Assembly: GCA_002420305.1 (NCBI GenBank)
Contig: DIHT01000148.1
Location: 19,308 to 83,307, forward strand
DNA: 64,000 bases
From: Akkermansiaceae bacterium UBA5689
GTDB taxonomy: Bacteria > Verrucomicrobiota > Verrucomicrobiia > Verrucomicrobiales > Akkermansiaceae
Direction of reading: 5' to 3'
This document shows positions 45,803 to 54,172 of this stretch, piece by piece. The notes beneath the pieces are model-generated. The model searched no databases. It worked only from the letters and a program-made list of their open reading frames with translations, and was not told the origin of the DNA. How positions within the stretch are numbered: the stretch's first letter is position 1; each line of letters begins with the position of its first letter. Both the position numbers and the translations under genes were made by a program.

Positions 45803-46462
45803 TTAAAGGGAATCAGGAGCTGGGGGTGCGTCTACTGATTCGGTTTCAGGTTCTGGAGAGTTGTCTTCTGATCTGTTGCTGTCCCCCGGACTTAGTCTTT
45901 CCACCAGGAGAGTTCGCTCATCGACCAGTTCCACCACCTTCACGGCGGTGAGATTTTCCATACGCTCCTCGGCGTCGCTGAGGGCCTTGACGGTGGTCAT
46001 GCGGCCGTGGACGAGGACCTCGATCTGGCCGAGCCCCTCGCGGCGGGGAGGAATGGGCACATAGACACTACCAATCTGGTTCAAGGCTTTTTTATAATCC
46101 ATGGTGCCGTCTGCTCGCATGCTGTAGATCCAGCGCATTAGTAGGATAAACACCGTGAGCGTTCCTCCTCCGACAAGGGTGGCCGCAATTAGGGCGATGG
46201 GAAGGCTCTGTCCGCTGTCGAGGACGGTGGCTCCGGTCCAGCCAAACCCTGTAAAGAACGCCCCAATTCCACGAACAGAAAACATGCCGGCGGCACCGCC
46301 AGATCCCACATCTAGGTCAAAGTCGGGAATGTCGAACGCACCACCGAAGAGTAAGACGATCATCTGAACAAACAGGACCCCGCTGGAAACCATTCCGATC
46401 GTTACGAAGGTCCGCATGCCTTCCGGTTCCAAGTTCTGCCACCATTCAACTATTTGCATCAT
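45803..46462 (-). CDS. NfeD/YuaF-like membrane protein
   Basis: 219 aa from the ATG at 46462. A longer GTG frame from 46579 adds 39 residues that do not resemble the family, while MMQIVEWWQNLEPEG leads directly into the first helix. Three hydrophobic segments are followed by an OB-like C-terminal domain (NQIGSVYVPIPPRREGLG, then LTAVKVVELVDERTLLVE) and an acidic tail. NfeD proteins partner flotillins; this gene lies 30 nt before the flotillin gene on the same strand. Two copies of a 10-bp repeat directly precede its start. Confidence 0.75.
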   Translation of the reverse strand: MMQIVEWWQNLEPEGMRTFVTIGMVSSGVLFVQMIVLLFGGAFDIPDFDLDVGSGGAAGMFSVRGIGAFFTGFGWTGATVLDSGQSLPIALIAATLVGGGTLTVFILLMRWIYSMRADGTMDYKKALNQIGSVYVPIPPRREGLGQIEVLVHGRMTTVKALSDAEERMENLTAVKVVELVDERTLLVERLSPGDSNRSEDNSPEPETESVDAPPAPDSL

Positions 46463-46463
46463 A

Positions 46464-46486
46464 ATCGTATTGGATCGTATTGGATC
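46464..46486. repeat. Tandem 10-bp repeat before the NfeD start
   Basis: ATCGTATTGG occurs twice in a row followed by ATC. On the coding strand GATCCAATAC is repeated directly before GATT-ATG. It is also inside the alternative longer frame, so it is either a regulatory site or a coding duplication. Confidence 0.6.
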
Positions 46487-46784
46487 TATTCCAGAAGACA
46501 ATCCAAGTCGCATCAGGACATATAAATAGGTTTCAGGTGGGAGATCCATTACACACAGAGCGTATTTTTGTAATGGCACAGGCTCCTAGGTTCTCTCCGG
46601 AGCCTCCAGAAGGGCCCTCCGGAAGGGGAGAGTGCTGCTCCTGAGCAGCGTTACAGGCTTGCGGAGAGCTCTGTGCGACGTTACATCGCGGCGGTCCGAG
46701 AGTGTTATCCCCAGAGTGCGGATCACCTAGCCCGGTTCAACTGGGGAAGGAAGAAGTAAAGGGGATTCCTCAGCGCCAGCAAAA

Positions 46785-46859
46785 GCCAATGTAGCTCAGG
46801 GGTAGAGCAGGTCATTCGTAATGATCAGGTCGCCGGTTCAATTCCGGCCATTGGCTCCA
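46785..46859 (+). tRNA. tRNA-Thr, anticodon CGT
   Basis: 75 nt with encoded CCA. The acceptor stem GCCAATG pairs with CATTGGC, the D arm has GCTC/GAGC, the anticodon stem GGTCA/TGATC holds the loop TTCGTAA with anticodon CGT, and the T arm is GCCGG-TTCAATT-CCGGC. It reads ACG codons. Confidence 0.97.
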
Positions 46860-46898
46860 CTGGTGGAGGCGAGTTGCTATGAGGGCGGGGGAGTCTTA

Positions 46899-48098
46899 CT
46901 ACGGAACTACCTGAGAGTTGATCACGGACTGACTCAGGTTCCCGTTCACGTCGAAGAGATTGACGATGTAGACCACTGGCTGCCCGGCTACGAGAGGGCG
47001 TGGCGCGGTTACGGTAAGAATCCCAGCCCTCTTCCGGGCACTTTTCAAGGAGAGGTCTCTGACAAGAGCGTCGATTTGTCCGCCGCCTCGCTGGAGAATG
47101 ACAAGGGGCCCAAGTCCTTTGTCATCGCTCATTTTGAGGGAGAGTTTCACGGTTTTTTCTCCTGCCTTGGGAGGGCTAGCGATCTTGAATTCCTCGATAA
47201 GGGGTGCCTTGGTATCGCTCCTGTCGAAGGACTCGTTAAAAAAGCGGCTGACGGCGGCCATCCGGGCATGGGCAGGGGAGAAACGAACGGGGCGCCCGGG
47301 AGCGGTTTCATGATCGAACATCTGCCCGAGGTGGTCGTATCCTCGCATCATGATGTTCCGGGGATCCCGAGTGTCATGGAGCATACCAAAGATGTGGCCC
47401 AGTTCGTGGATGAGGACGCCGTTGCTGGTCTGGGATTCCCTGTTGCGGGGGTGTTCGTCCTCTCCGGCCACCTTGCGCACCGGGGTCTGGTCCATGAAGT
47501 AGCGGATCTGCTCCTCGATGGTGGAAGCGGTGACTTCATCCCGCAAAATATTGCCTGAGACGCAGGCGAGGCCGGAGTAGACATGAGGAAGGGGACGGGC
47601 CTCGGCCACGGCGCCGGCCTCAGAAAAGACGAGAGTTGGCCGGTTGCGGGAGTAGCCGGTCGTTTCCCAGATTTCCTGTTGCTGAGTATTCAGGAGGCGG
47701 TCCACGTCGAAGGGTTCTCCGGTGTAGAAGGTGGATGGGTGCTTGGCCTTGACGAGATGGACCTGGAGCCTGCCATCTTCAGCGAACTCGAAGTCGAGAC
47801 CTCTGGTCTGATGTTGGTTGGCCTTCATTTCCCTCTGGTAGACGTCGGCTACCACCCGCATGAGGACCTCGCATTTGTCTCGATAGCCCGGCTTCACCTC
47901 GCGGTCGGTGGGCACGAAGTAGACGAGCCTGACTTTGTAGTCTTTCCCTAGGTCCTCCAGCGGGGGGGGAGTTATGAGGGTTTGAGAATCATTAGGATAA
48001 GAGCTCTTTTTACGGTCGAGCTGAGCCATGAGGCCAAGGCCAAGAACGAGGGAGAGGACCACGATGGCGGAGAGTAGCGAGCCGGGCAGAAACCTCAT
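46899..48098 (-). CDS. Exported metzincin-type zinc metalloprotease
   Basis: 399 aa. An N-terminal hydrophobic segment (about 5-25) acts as signal or anchor. The zinc site is HELGHIFGMLHD at 231-242, the extended metzincin motif, and a Met-turn follows at NIMMRGYD (248-255). The C-terminal 100 residues are beta-rich and Ig-like (VVYIVNLFDVNGN). No propeptide Cys switch is obvious. The protease should act outside the cytoplasm; substrate is unknown. The tRNA-Thr gene lies just downstream on the other strand. Confidence 0.8.
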   Translation of the reverse strand: MRFLPGSLLSAIVVLSLVLGLGLMAQLDRKKSSYPNDSQTLITPPPLEDLGKDYKVRLVYFVPTDREVKPGYRDKCEVLMRVVADVYQREMKANQHQTRGLDFEFAEDGRLQVHLVKAKHPSTFYTGEPFDVDRLLNTQQQEIWETTGYSRNRPTLVFSEAGAVAEARPLPHVYSGLACVSGNILRDEVTASTIEEQIRYFMDQTPVRKVAGEDEHPRNRESQTSNGVLIHELGHIFGMLHDTRDPRNIMMRGYDHLGQMFDHETAPGRPVRFSPAHARMAAVSRFFNESFDRSDTKAPLIEEFKIASPPKAGEKTVKLSLKMSDDKGLGPLVILQRGGGQIDALVRDLSLKSARKRAGILTVTAPRPLVAGQPVVYIVNLFDVNGNLSQSVINSQVVP

Positions 48099-48238
48099 GA
48101 GCGCAGCAGTTAAACAGCATTTTTCTGGGGTTTACAAGTGCTCGGGTCCGTAGTGGGACTGGGTTGCGGGACAGCGAAGAGAGGTTTCCGGAGCTAGTTT
48201 GATCTTTCGGGCGGTCTTCCGGCAGCTAGATTACAGGT

Positions 48239-49573
48239 ATGACGGAGGAAGGGGCCGCCTCATCGCGACCGGTTACGCTGGGGCCGGCGATCGCAGTGGT
48301 GGTGGGCAACATGGTGGGGACGGGGGTCTTCACGAGTCTGGGCTACCAGCTGGTGGATATTCAATCGGGATTTGTTCTCATGCTTCTCTGGGGGCTGGGA
48401 GGCGGTTGTGCCCTGTGTGGAGCGGTGTGTTACGGGGAGTTGGCTGCGGCCTTTCCTCGTTCCGGAGGTGAGTATCATTTGCTTTCTCAGGTTTACCATC
48501 CCGCGTTGGGCTTCCTCGCCGGTTGGATTTCGGTGACGGTGGGTTTTGCGGCTCCCATTGCGTTGGGCGCGATGGCGTTTGGAACCTATTTTTCCGGCGC
48601 ACTATCTTTCGAGGGGGAGGCATGGCCTCTGATCCTATCGGTAGCGGTTGTGCTGGGAGTGGCGGGAATTCATCTGAGGCCGATCGGGCTGGGATCCCGT
48701 TTCCAGAGTATCTTTACCGCCCTCAAGGTGCTTTGCATCGGAGCTCTTATTGTAGCCTGCTTTCTTCTGGGAGGAGGGCAAAAGGTGAGCTTCCTTCCTC
48801 GGGAGGGGGACTTGGCTCTGCTCTTCAGTGCGGAGTTCGCCATTGCGCTGGTATTCGTGATGTATGCCTACACGGGTTGGAATGCGGCCACTTACATTGT
48901 TGATGAGGTGCGGGATCCCGAGAGGACGGTGCCACGTGCGCTTCTGGTTGGAACGGCTCTCGTGACCGTGCTCTACATCGGATTGAATGGAGGGTTTCTT
49001 TACAGTGCGCCAATAGATAGCATGAAGGGGGAAATTGAAGTGGCTAAGGTAGCCGCGGATCATGTTCTTGGGGAGACAGGTGGCCGGGTGATGGCGGGTT
49101 TGATCAGCTTTGGACTCGTCTCCATGTTGAGTGCCAGTATCTGGGTTGGGCCACGGGTGGCTCAGCGGATGGGAGAGGATTTTCGGGGGCTGCGGCTGCT
49201 GGCCCGGAAGTCGCGTTCGGGAATTCCTGCCAATGCGGTTTTTCTTCAGGCCGGGGTGGCGATTGCGCTGATTCTGACTAGCAGCTTTGAGAAGGTCCTC
49301 GTTTATATAGAACTGCTTCTCGTGCTCTTTGCTCTGGTGACGGTGGCAGGGGTATTCTGGTTGAGGATCCATCATTCCGATCGGGCTCGACCGGTTAAGG
49401 CGTGGGGTTATCCCTTCACTCCAGCGTTCTTTGTGGCGGTCAATATCTGGATGGTTGTTTATATTATTCGAGATAAGCCTGAAGAGACGCTCTGGGGCCT
49501 AGGAACTCTCGCGCTTGGTGGGGGGGTATATTTTCTGGCTCAGCGAGACCGGAACGTTGCTGGCAGGACATAA
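48239..49573 (+). CDS. APC-family amino acid permease
   Basis: 444 aa, about twelve hydrophobic helices. The first helix has VVGNMVGTGVFTSLG, the unwound Gly-rich substrate site of the APC fold, and YAYTGWNAATYIVDEVRDPERTVPRAL is the conserved stretch around helices 6-7. It imports or exchanges amino acids through the inner membrane. Neighbours give no substrate hint. It is followed after 45 nt by rnhB on the same strand. Confidence 0.9.
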   Translation: MTEEGAASSRPVTLGPAIAVVVGNMVGTGVFTSLGYQLVDIQSGFVLMLLWGLGGGCALCGAVCYGELAAAFPRSGGEYHLLSQVYHPALGFLAGWISVTVGFAAPIALGAMAFGTYFSGALSFEGEAWPLILSVAVVLGVAGIHLRPIGLGSRFQSIFTALKVLCIGALIVACFLLGGGQKVSFLPREGDLALLFSAEFAIALVFVMYAYTGWNAATYIVDEVRDPERTVPRALLVGTALVTVLYIGLNGGFLYSAPIDSMKGEIEVAKVAADHVLGETGGRVMAGLISFGLVSMLSASIWVGPRVAQRMGEDFRGLRLLARKSRSGIPANAVFLQAGVAIALILTSSFEKVLVYIELLLVLFALVTVAGVFWLRIHHSDRARPVKAWGYPFTPAFFVAVNIWMVVYIIRDKPEETLWGLGTLALGGGVYFLAQRDRNVAGRT

Positions 49574-49618
49574 GGATGAAGTTGGAGGTCGAGTTCGCTC
49601 GCCCGGTGCTTTAGAAGG

Positions 49619-50233
49619 ATGGGGATGCCGGATCTGGAGCTGGAAAGAGAATTGATCGAGCGCGGAAGAGCCCCAGTTGCTGGTATCGACGAAGCTGGGC
49701 GGGGGCCTTTGGCTGGCCCGGTGGTCGCGGCAGCGGTCATCTTACCCCGGGGCTATTCTCAAGAGTTTCTGGATGATTCCAAGAAGGTTAGCTCCAAGAG
49801 GCGGGATCTTCTCTATGAAGAGTTGACTCGTGATTCGCAGGTCTACTGGGGTGTAGCCATTGCCGAGGTGGGTGAAATTGATGAGCTGAATATTCTGCGT
49901 GCTACTCATGTCGCGATGGAGCGAGCGGCTCTGGCGCTTCCCGTTCAGCCGGCCTTCTGTCTTATTGACGGATTGGATGTCCCTGGATTTCCCCTTGAGG
50001 CAAAGGGTGTGGTAAAGGGTGATGGAATCAGTCTCTCGATTGCGGCTGCCAGCATTATCGCAAAAGTAACCCGGGATCGCAGAATGCAGGAGCTGGCAGA
50101 CGAGTTCCCGATCTATGGCTTTGCGAAGCACAAAGGTTACGGCACGAAAATTCATATGGAGGCTCTCAGGGAGTATGGACCATGTCGGGAGCATCGTCGC
50201 TCCTTTGCTCCGGTAGCAAAGCTGATCCAGTGA
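49619..50233 (+). CDS. rnhB: Ribonuclease HII
   Basis: 204 aa. The catalytic acids lie in GIDEAGRGPLAGPV (D23, E24), in CLIDGL and in VTRDRRM. The C-terminus KHKGYGTKIHMEAL and EHRRSFAP is typical. It removes RNA from RNA-DNA hybrids and single ribonucleotides. Two in-frame ATGs at 49619 and 49625 are both possible; AGAAGG directly precedes the first. Confidence 0.95.
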   Translation: MGMPDLELERELIERGRAPVAGIDEAGRGPLAGPVVAAAVILPRGYSQEFLDDSKKVSSKRRDLLYEELTRDSQVYWGVAIAEVGEIDELNILRATHVAMERAALALPVQPAFCLIDGLDVPGFPLEAKGVVKGDGISLSIAAASIIAKVTRDRRMQELADEFPIYGFAKHKGYGTKIHMEALREYGPCREHRRSFAPVAKLIQ

Positions 50234-50480
50234 TAGGGGATGCACTCGTGAGCTCTCCTGATCCACTGGCTTTGTGGGGCTTCATGGCCCTATGTCTTCA
50301 CCTTTTCTTGGGAGTATGTGAAGAATTCCCCAATGCGGGTGCCCAGGGGAGATGTAGATCGTTTTTTGGTAAGGTGTCAGCGTGTATCCCTTCATGGGTC
50401 TCTTCCAGCCAGTAGATTAACTCTGCTGTGACTAATCGCTGGTGGCCTTGCTGCACTTGTTCTAAGGTTCGTGTGAAACA

Positions 50481-51359
50481 ATGAATTGGATCAAACTATT
50501 GCCAGTTGCGATTGCAGGCTTGGTGCTCGGTGGGTGCACCTCAATCCTGAATGAGGAAGTGATTGTCGATGAGGGAGTGCCAGCCTTGAGTCAACCTGAG
50601 CCGGCGGTCATTGATGACCGGCAGATCGTCCAGCAGATGACGGCGAAGGTGACGGAGATGATGGACTCAGGCTCAGTCGTGGAAATGAAGTCTTTGATCG
50701 AGAAGTTAAAAAAAGAACCTAAGGCCAAGTTGCAGCTGCCTGAGGTCAGTCAGTCAAGCGCTGATGAGGCACAGAAAGCGGTAGCCGTGGTGGGTGGGGT
50801 TTACAAGTGTAACAGATGCCCAGATTGGCATATTGCTCCAGCCAGCGGTTTCCTTATCGCGGAGGATTTGGTGGTGACAAACTATCACGTAGTTGACAAC
50901 CCAGAGCGATCCGGCTTGGCCGTTCGGCTTTTCGATGGGCGCATGTTCATGGTCGAGGATGTGGTGGCATCGAGCGAGCGGTATGATCTTGCAGTGTTGC
51001 GCTTGCCCAAAACGGGTATCAAGCCGGTTGCGCTCGGCCCATCAGCCCCGGTTGGGGCTAAGGTGAATCTTATCAGTCATCCCAACCGTAAGTTTTATAC
51101 TCTCAGTGAGGGGAAGGTAGCGCGGTATTTTGTCACCCAGAGAAATCGTAGGCCTGTGCCGGCCATGGCAATCACGGCTGATTTTGGTAAGGGCTCAAGC
51201 GGCGCTCCAGTGCTCAATGAGGAAGGTCAAGTAGTAGGTGTCGCAGCCAGTACAGAGTCGCTCTACTATACCGAAAAGGAAGGGGTTCAGAACAATCTGC
51301 AGATGGTGTTCAAGAACTGCGTGCCTGTCAGTCAGTTGCTTGAGCTCATTGGGGGCTGA
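50481..51359 (+). CDS. Lipoprotein trypsin-like serine protease
   Basis: 292 aa. The signal peptide ends in the lipobox LGGC with Cys19. A helical stalk of about 70 residues precedes a trypsin-fold domain with His136 (NYHVV), Asp169 (YDLAVL) and Ser240 (GSSGAP). A CxxC pair (residues 110 and 113) opens the domain. No PDZ domain is present, unlike DegP. It would be anchored in the periplasm or outer membrane. The 247 nt before it hold no gene I can support. Confidence 0.85.
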   Translation: MNWIKLLPVAIAGLVLGGCTSILNEEVIVDEGVPALSQPEPAVIDDRQIVQQMTAKVTEMMDSGSVVEMKSLIEKLKKEPKAKLQLPEVSQSSADEAQKAVAVVGGVYKCNRCPDWHIAPASGFLIAEDLVVTNYHVVDNPERSGLAVRLFDGRMFMVEDVVASSERYDLAVLRLPKTGIKPVALGPSAPVGAKVNLISHPNRKFYTLSEGKVARYFVTQRNRRPVPAMAITADFGKGSSGAPVLNEEGQVVGVAASTESLYYTEKEGVQNNLQMVFKNCVPVSQLLELIGG

Positions 51360-51389
51360 AAGGGCCTCAAGGCAGATGCTCTAGTTGCG

Positions 51390-51824
51390 TCACCCGGTCA
51401 CATTTTCTACCGTGGTTACGCGGGGCTTTTCCCCCTCAAGCAGAATAATCTCGACCACGTCGAGACGCCATTTGAGATCGCGGGTTCCAAGTAACTGGAG
51501 CCAGCTATTCGCTCCCCGTTCCATAAGCCTCTTTTTCTTATGGTTTACAGCATCCAGGGGGCGGGTGAATTGCTCGCTGGTGCGGGTTTTGACTTCCACA
51601 AATGCGAGGGTGTTTCCGTCTCGTGTGACGATGTCGATTTCTCCTCCTTTTGGTCCGAGAAAATTCCGATAAAGGACACGGCGACCCTCAGACCGGAGAT
51701 AGGCGCAGGCGATTTTTTCTCCGAGTGAGCCGGTCGCGAGATGGTCTTCACTAGGTGGTGGACAGGCCCTGTTGAGGAGGGGGCTAAATCTTTTCCTGAG
51801 TTGGAGAGAGAGCGCTCTGAGCAC
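51390..51824 (-). CDS. yraN: YraN/UPF0102 family endonuclease-like protein
   Basis: 144 aa. The core reads GEKIACAYL, then RNFLGPKGGEIDIVTRDGNTLAFVEVKTR, with the Glu-Asp and ExK residues of a Holliday-resolvase-like nuclease fold. The function in the family is unsettled. It is the last of four minus-strand genes (rluD to yraN) separated by small gaps. Confidence 0.88.
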   Translation of the reverse strand: MLRALSLQLRKRFSPLLNRACPPPSEDHLATGSLGEKIACAYLRSEGRRVLYRNFLGPKGGEIDIVTRDGNTLAFVEVKTRTSEQFTRPLDAVNHKKKRLMERGANSWLQLLGTRDLKWRLDVVEIILLEGEKPRVTTVENVTG

Positions 51825-51842
51825 GGATGAGGGGGCGATGGG

Positions 51843-52088
51843 TTAGCCGGGTAGAATAGGTAGAAGAGTGAGAAGTTTCTGATACCGGGTAATATCGAAA
51901 TCACGCTCTTTTTCGATCATGGCCTCGGACTCATCAGCGAGACAGAGGGCGATCATCAGCTTGGCCTCATGCTCATCGATATCAGGCTCTTCAAGGAGGC
52001 GTCGGTAGGTTTGCCCGACATAGGGAGTCTCCGTGGAGGAGATCTGCTGCTCCACAGCAGGGATTAATTGCTCAATGCCGTCATCCAT
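51843..52088 (-). CDS. Small acidic hypothetical protein
   Basis: 81 aa, predicted all-helical. It has a Tyr-rich first half (TPYVGQTYRRLLEE) and EAKLMIALCLADESEAMI before a final Leu-rich segment. It lies 5 nt after the D-2-hydroxyacid dehydrogenase gene and 18 nt before yraN, so co-transcription is likely. I recognise no named family. Confidence 0.65.
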   Translation of the reverse strand: MDDGIEQLIPAVEQQISSTETPYVGQTYRRLLEEPDIDEHEAKLMIALCLADESEAMIEKERDFDITRYQKLLTLLPILPG

Positions 52089-52093
52089 GGTTG

Positions 52094-53065
52094 TCAGGCA
52101 ACCCGGTTGGAGGGGGCGCCGGCGATCCAGTTTTTCAGGTTATCCACGACCCCTGCCAGAAGGCGGCGACGGGACTCCAGAGACAGCCAGGCGGTGTGAG
52201 GCGTCATGATGAGATTGCGATCCGCAAGGTCGGGCGCAAACAGGGGATGGTCCGGGCTGGGAGGTTCCGTGGAGAGGACATCGAGCCCGGCTCCGGAGAG
52301 GTGGCCACTTCGAAGGGCCTCGGCAAGATCGACCTCATTGACAAGAGGGCCCCGGCTGACATTAAGGAGAATGGAACCCGGCTTCATGGAAGATAAGGTC
52401 GTCCGGTCAATCATATGCTCATTCTCGCTGGTGAGAGGGCAATGAAGCGAGACGACATCGGAAGTGGCAAAAAACTCCTCAGGTGAGACCCGGGGGAGAT
52501 CGGGGCGATTAGAATTCGATGATCCCTCGCGCGCAAGGACCTGCACCTCCATCTTCAGGGCCTCTGCAATCCCGGCGAAGGCTGATCCGATTTCCCCAAG
52601 GCCGACGATGCCACAGGACCTTCCCGCAAGTTCGGTAATCGAGTGGGTTAAGCGAGTGAAGATGGGAGATCGAGGCCACTCTTCATGTTCGCTTGCAAGT
52701 CGGTGAACCTTGGTGACAAGGGAGAGAAGAAGTGCCGCCGTATGTTGGGCGACACTGGGAGTGGAGTAACCAGCAACATTGCAGACGGGGATCTCTCTTG
52801 CGGTTGCGGCATCGAGATCGACAACATTGACTCCCGTGGCGCATACCAGAATTAATTTAAGATTAGGGAGTGACTGGATGATCCCGGCATCGAGAACGAC
52901 TTTATTGGTGAGGATCACCTCGGCATCTCGGGACCGTTCGATCACCTGAGACGGAGCGGTCCGGTCAAAGTGCGAAAAGTTCCCAAGTGCTTCCAGAGGG
53001 GCGAAGTCGATGTCGCCTCGGGTCAGCGTTGAGGAATCGAGGCAGGTAATGTTCATGTCTTTCAC
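52094..53065 (-). CDS. D-2-hydroxyacid dehydrogenase (glycerate dehydrogenase-like)
   Basis: 323 aa. The NAD motif is GIVGLGEIGSAFA near 153-165. The catalytic Arg is in VSRGPLVNE, the Glu in DVLSTEPP and the His in MTPHTAW. The family includes hydroxypyruvate reductase, phosphoglycerate dehydrogenase and D-lactate dehydrogenase; there is no ACT domain, so SerA is unlikely. The GTG start overlaps the rluD stop by 4 nt. An ATG at 53056 is the alternative. Confidence 0.88.
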   Translation of the reverse strand: MKDMNITCLDSSTLTRGDIDFAPLEALGNFSHFDRTAPSQVIERSRDAEVILTNKVVLDAGIIQSLPNLKLILVCATGVNVVDLDAATAREIPVCNVAGYSTPSVAQHTAALLLSLVTKVHRLASEHEEWPRSPIFTRLTHSITELAGRSCGIVGLGEIGSAFAGIAEALKMEVQVLAREGSSNSNRPDLPRVSPEEFFATSDVVSLHCPLTSENEHMIDRTTLSSMKPGSILLNVSRGPLVNEVDLAEALRSGHLSGAGLDVLSTEPPSPDHPLFAPDLADRNLIMTPHTAWLSLESRRRLLAGVVDNLKNWIAGAPSNRVA

Positions 53066-54072
53066 GGTGTGTCGCTCTGGTCCTTGCTTACTCGGCCGTC
53101 AACAGTGAGGGCCTGCGGCAGCGCATCAGGGCTGGTGTTGCGGATGGTATCGAGACATTGCTGATTTGGAAAGAACGCTTCAAACTCAGGTGGAGGTGGA
53201 GCTTCATGGGTTTTGAACTGACCCGTATCGGGATGGGTAAACCCGAGGCGCCAGGCGTGGAGCATGAGGCGTTCGGGCCGCGGTGATTGTCGCTTAGGGT
53301 TGGCATAGAGAGGGTCGCCGAGGAGCGGGCAGCCGATATGTTTCATATGCACCCTGATCTGATGAGTGCGCCCAGTGTGAAGGTGGCAGAGGACGAGAGC
53401 CCACCCGGCCGATTCGGCACGGTGGAGGACGTAGTAATCTGTGATGGCAGGACGGCTCGATCCTTCACCTGGATTGAGGACAGCCTGCATCTGTCTTCTT
53501 ACCGGGTGACGCCCGATGTGGGTAAAGATCGATCCTGAAGGCTGAATCGGAGATCTCTCGGTAATGGCAAGGTAGAGCTTGGTGGTTTTTCTTTCCGCAA
53601 ACTGGTCGAGCAGCGACTGAAGGCCCTTGTCGGTTCTCGCCGTGACAATGCATCCGCTGGTGTCCTTATCGAGGCGGTGTACAATACCGGGACGTTCTAT
53701 TCCGCCAATACCGGGAAGGTTGCCCTCGCAGTAGTGGAGAAGGGCATTCACGAGAGTGCCGTCGGGATTCCCCGGCGCGGGGTGAACCACCAGGCCTGTG
53801 GGTTTGTTGATGACGATGAGATCCTGATCTTCGTGGAGGATATCGAGGGGAATGTCCTGCGGAATGATCTCGGCGGGCTGAGGTTCTGGAAGGCTGATCG
53901 TGATTTGGTCACCAGAGTTGACGGAAGTTTTGGGCTTTGCCTCAGTTCCGTTGACCACAATGTGCCCCTGCTTGAGGAGAGTCTGGATGCGGGAGCGCGA
54001 GAGATCCGGAAGTTCCCGCACAAGAAACAGATCGAGTCGTTCGCCGCTGGATGTTTCGACCTTAATCGTCAC
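53062..54072 (-). CDS. rluD: RluA/RluD family 23S rRNA pseudouridine synthase
   Basis: 336 aa. An S4 RNA-binding domain covers about 1-60 (ERLDLFLV, SRSRIQTLLKQGHIVVNG). The catalytic domain has VINKPTGLVVHPAPG and HRLDKDTSG with the nucleophile Asp135, and the GRTHQIRVHMKHIGCPLLGD motif. A tail of about 50 residues after the fold is polar. It makes pseudouridines in 23S rRNA; RluD is the best match because of the S4 domain. Confidence 0.92.
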   Translation of the reverse strand: MTIKVETSSGERLDLFLVRELPDLSRSRIQTLLKQGHIVVNGTEAKPKTSVNSGDQITISLPEPQPAEIIPQDIPLDILHEDQDLIVINKPTGLVVHPAPGNPDGTLVNALLHYCEGNLPGIGGIERPGIVHRLDKDTSGCIVTARTDKGLQSLLDQFAERKTTKLYLAITERSPIQPSGSIFTHIGRHPVRRQMQAVLNPGEGSSRPAITDYYVLHRAESAGWALVLCHLHTGRTHQIRVHMKHIGCPLLGDPLYANPKRQSPRPERLMLHAWRLGFTHPDTGQFKTHEAPPPPEFEAFFPNQQCLDTIRNTSPDALPQALTVDGRVSKDQSDTP

Positions 54073-54172
54073 GGATCGAGGGTGGAGTAGGAGGAGGCAA
54101 GGGGCAAGTAGCGAGGTATTGAGGCTGGAACGCTCCTTGCCACCGGGTCCGGGTTGGATCTAACCTGAGAGG

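Noticed and set aside
46575..46759. Open frame of about 60 codons before the tRNA-Thr gene
   Set aside because: The translation looks protein-like near its end (RRYIAAVRECYPQSADHL), but it has no standard start codon near its beginning, and a frame this short stays open by chance often enough.
46821..47558. 245-codon plus-strand frame across the metzincin gene
   Set aside because: It lies antisense to the HELGH-containing frame and runs out of the tRNA-Thr gene, so it is a shadow.
48635..49375. 246-codon minus-strand frame inside the amino acid permease
   Set aside because: It is the antisense of transmembrane helices with no domain of its own.
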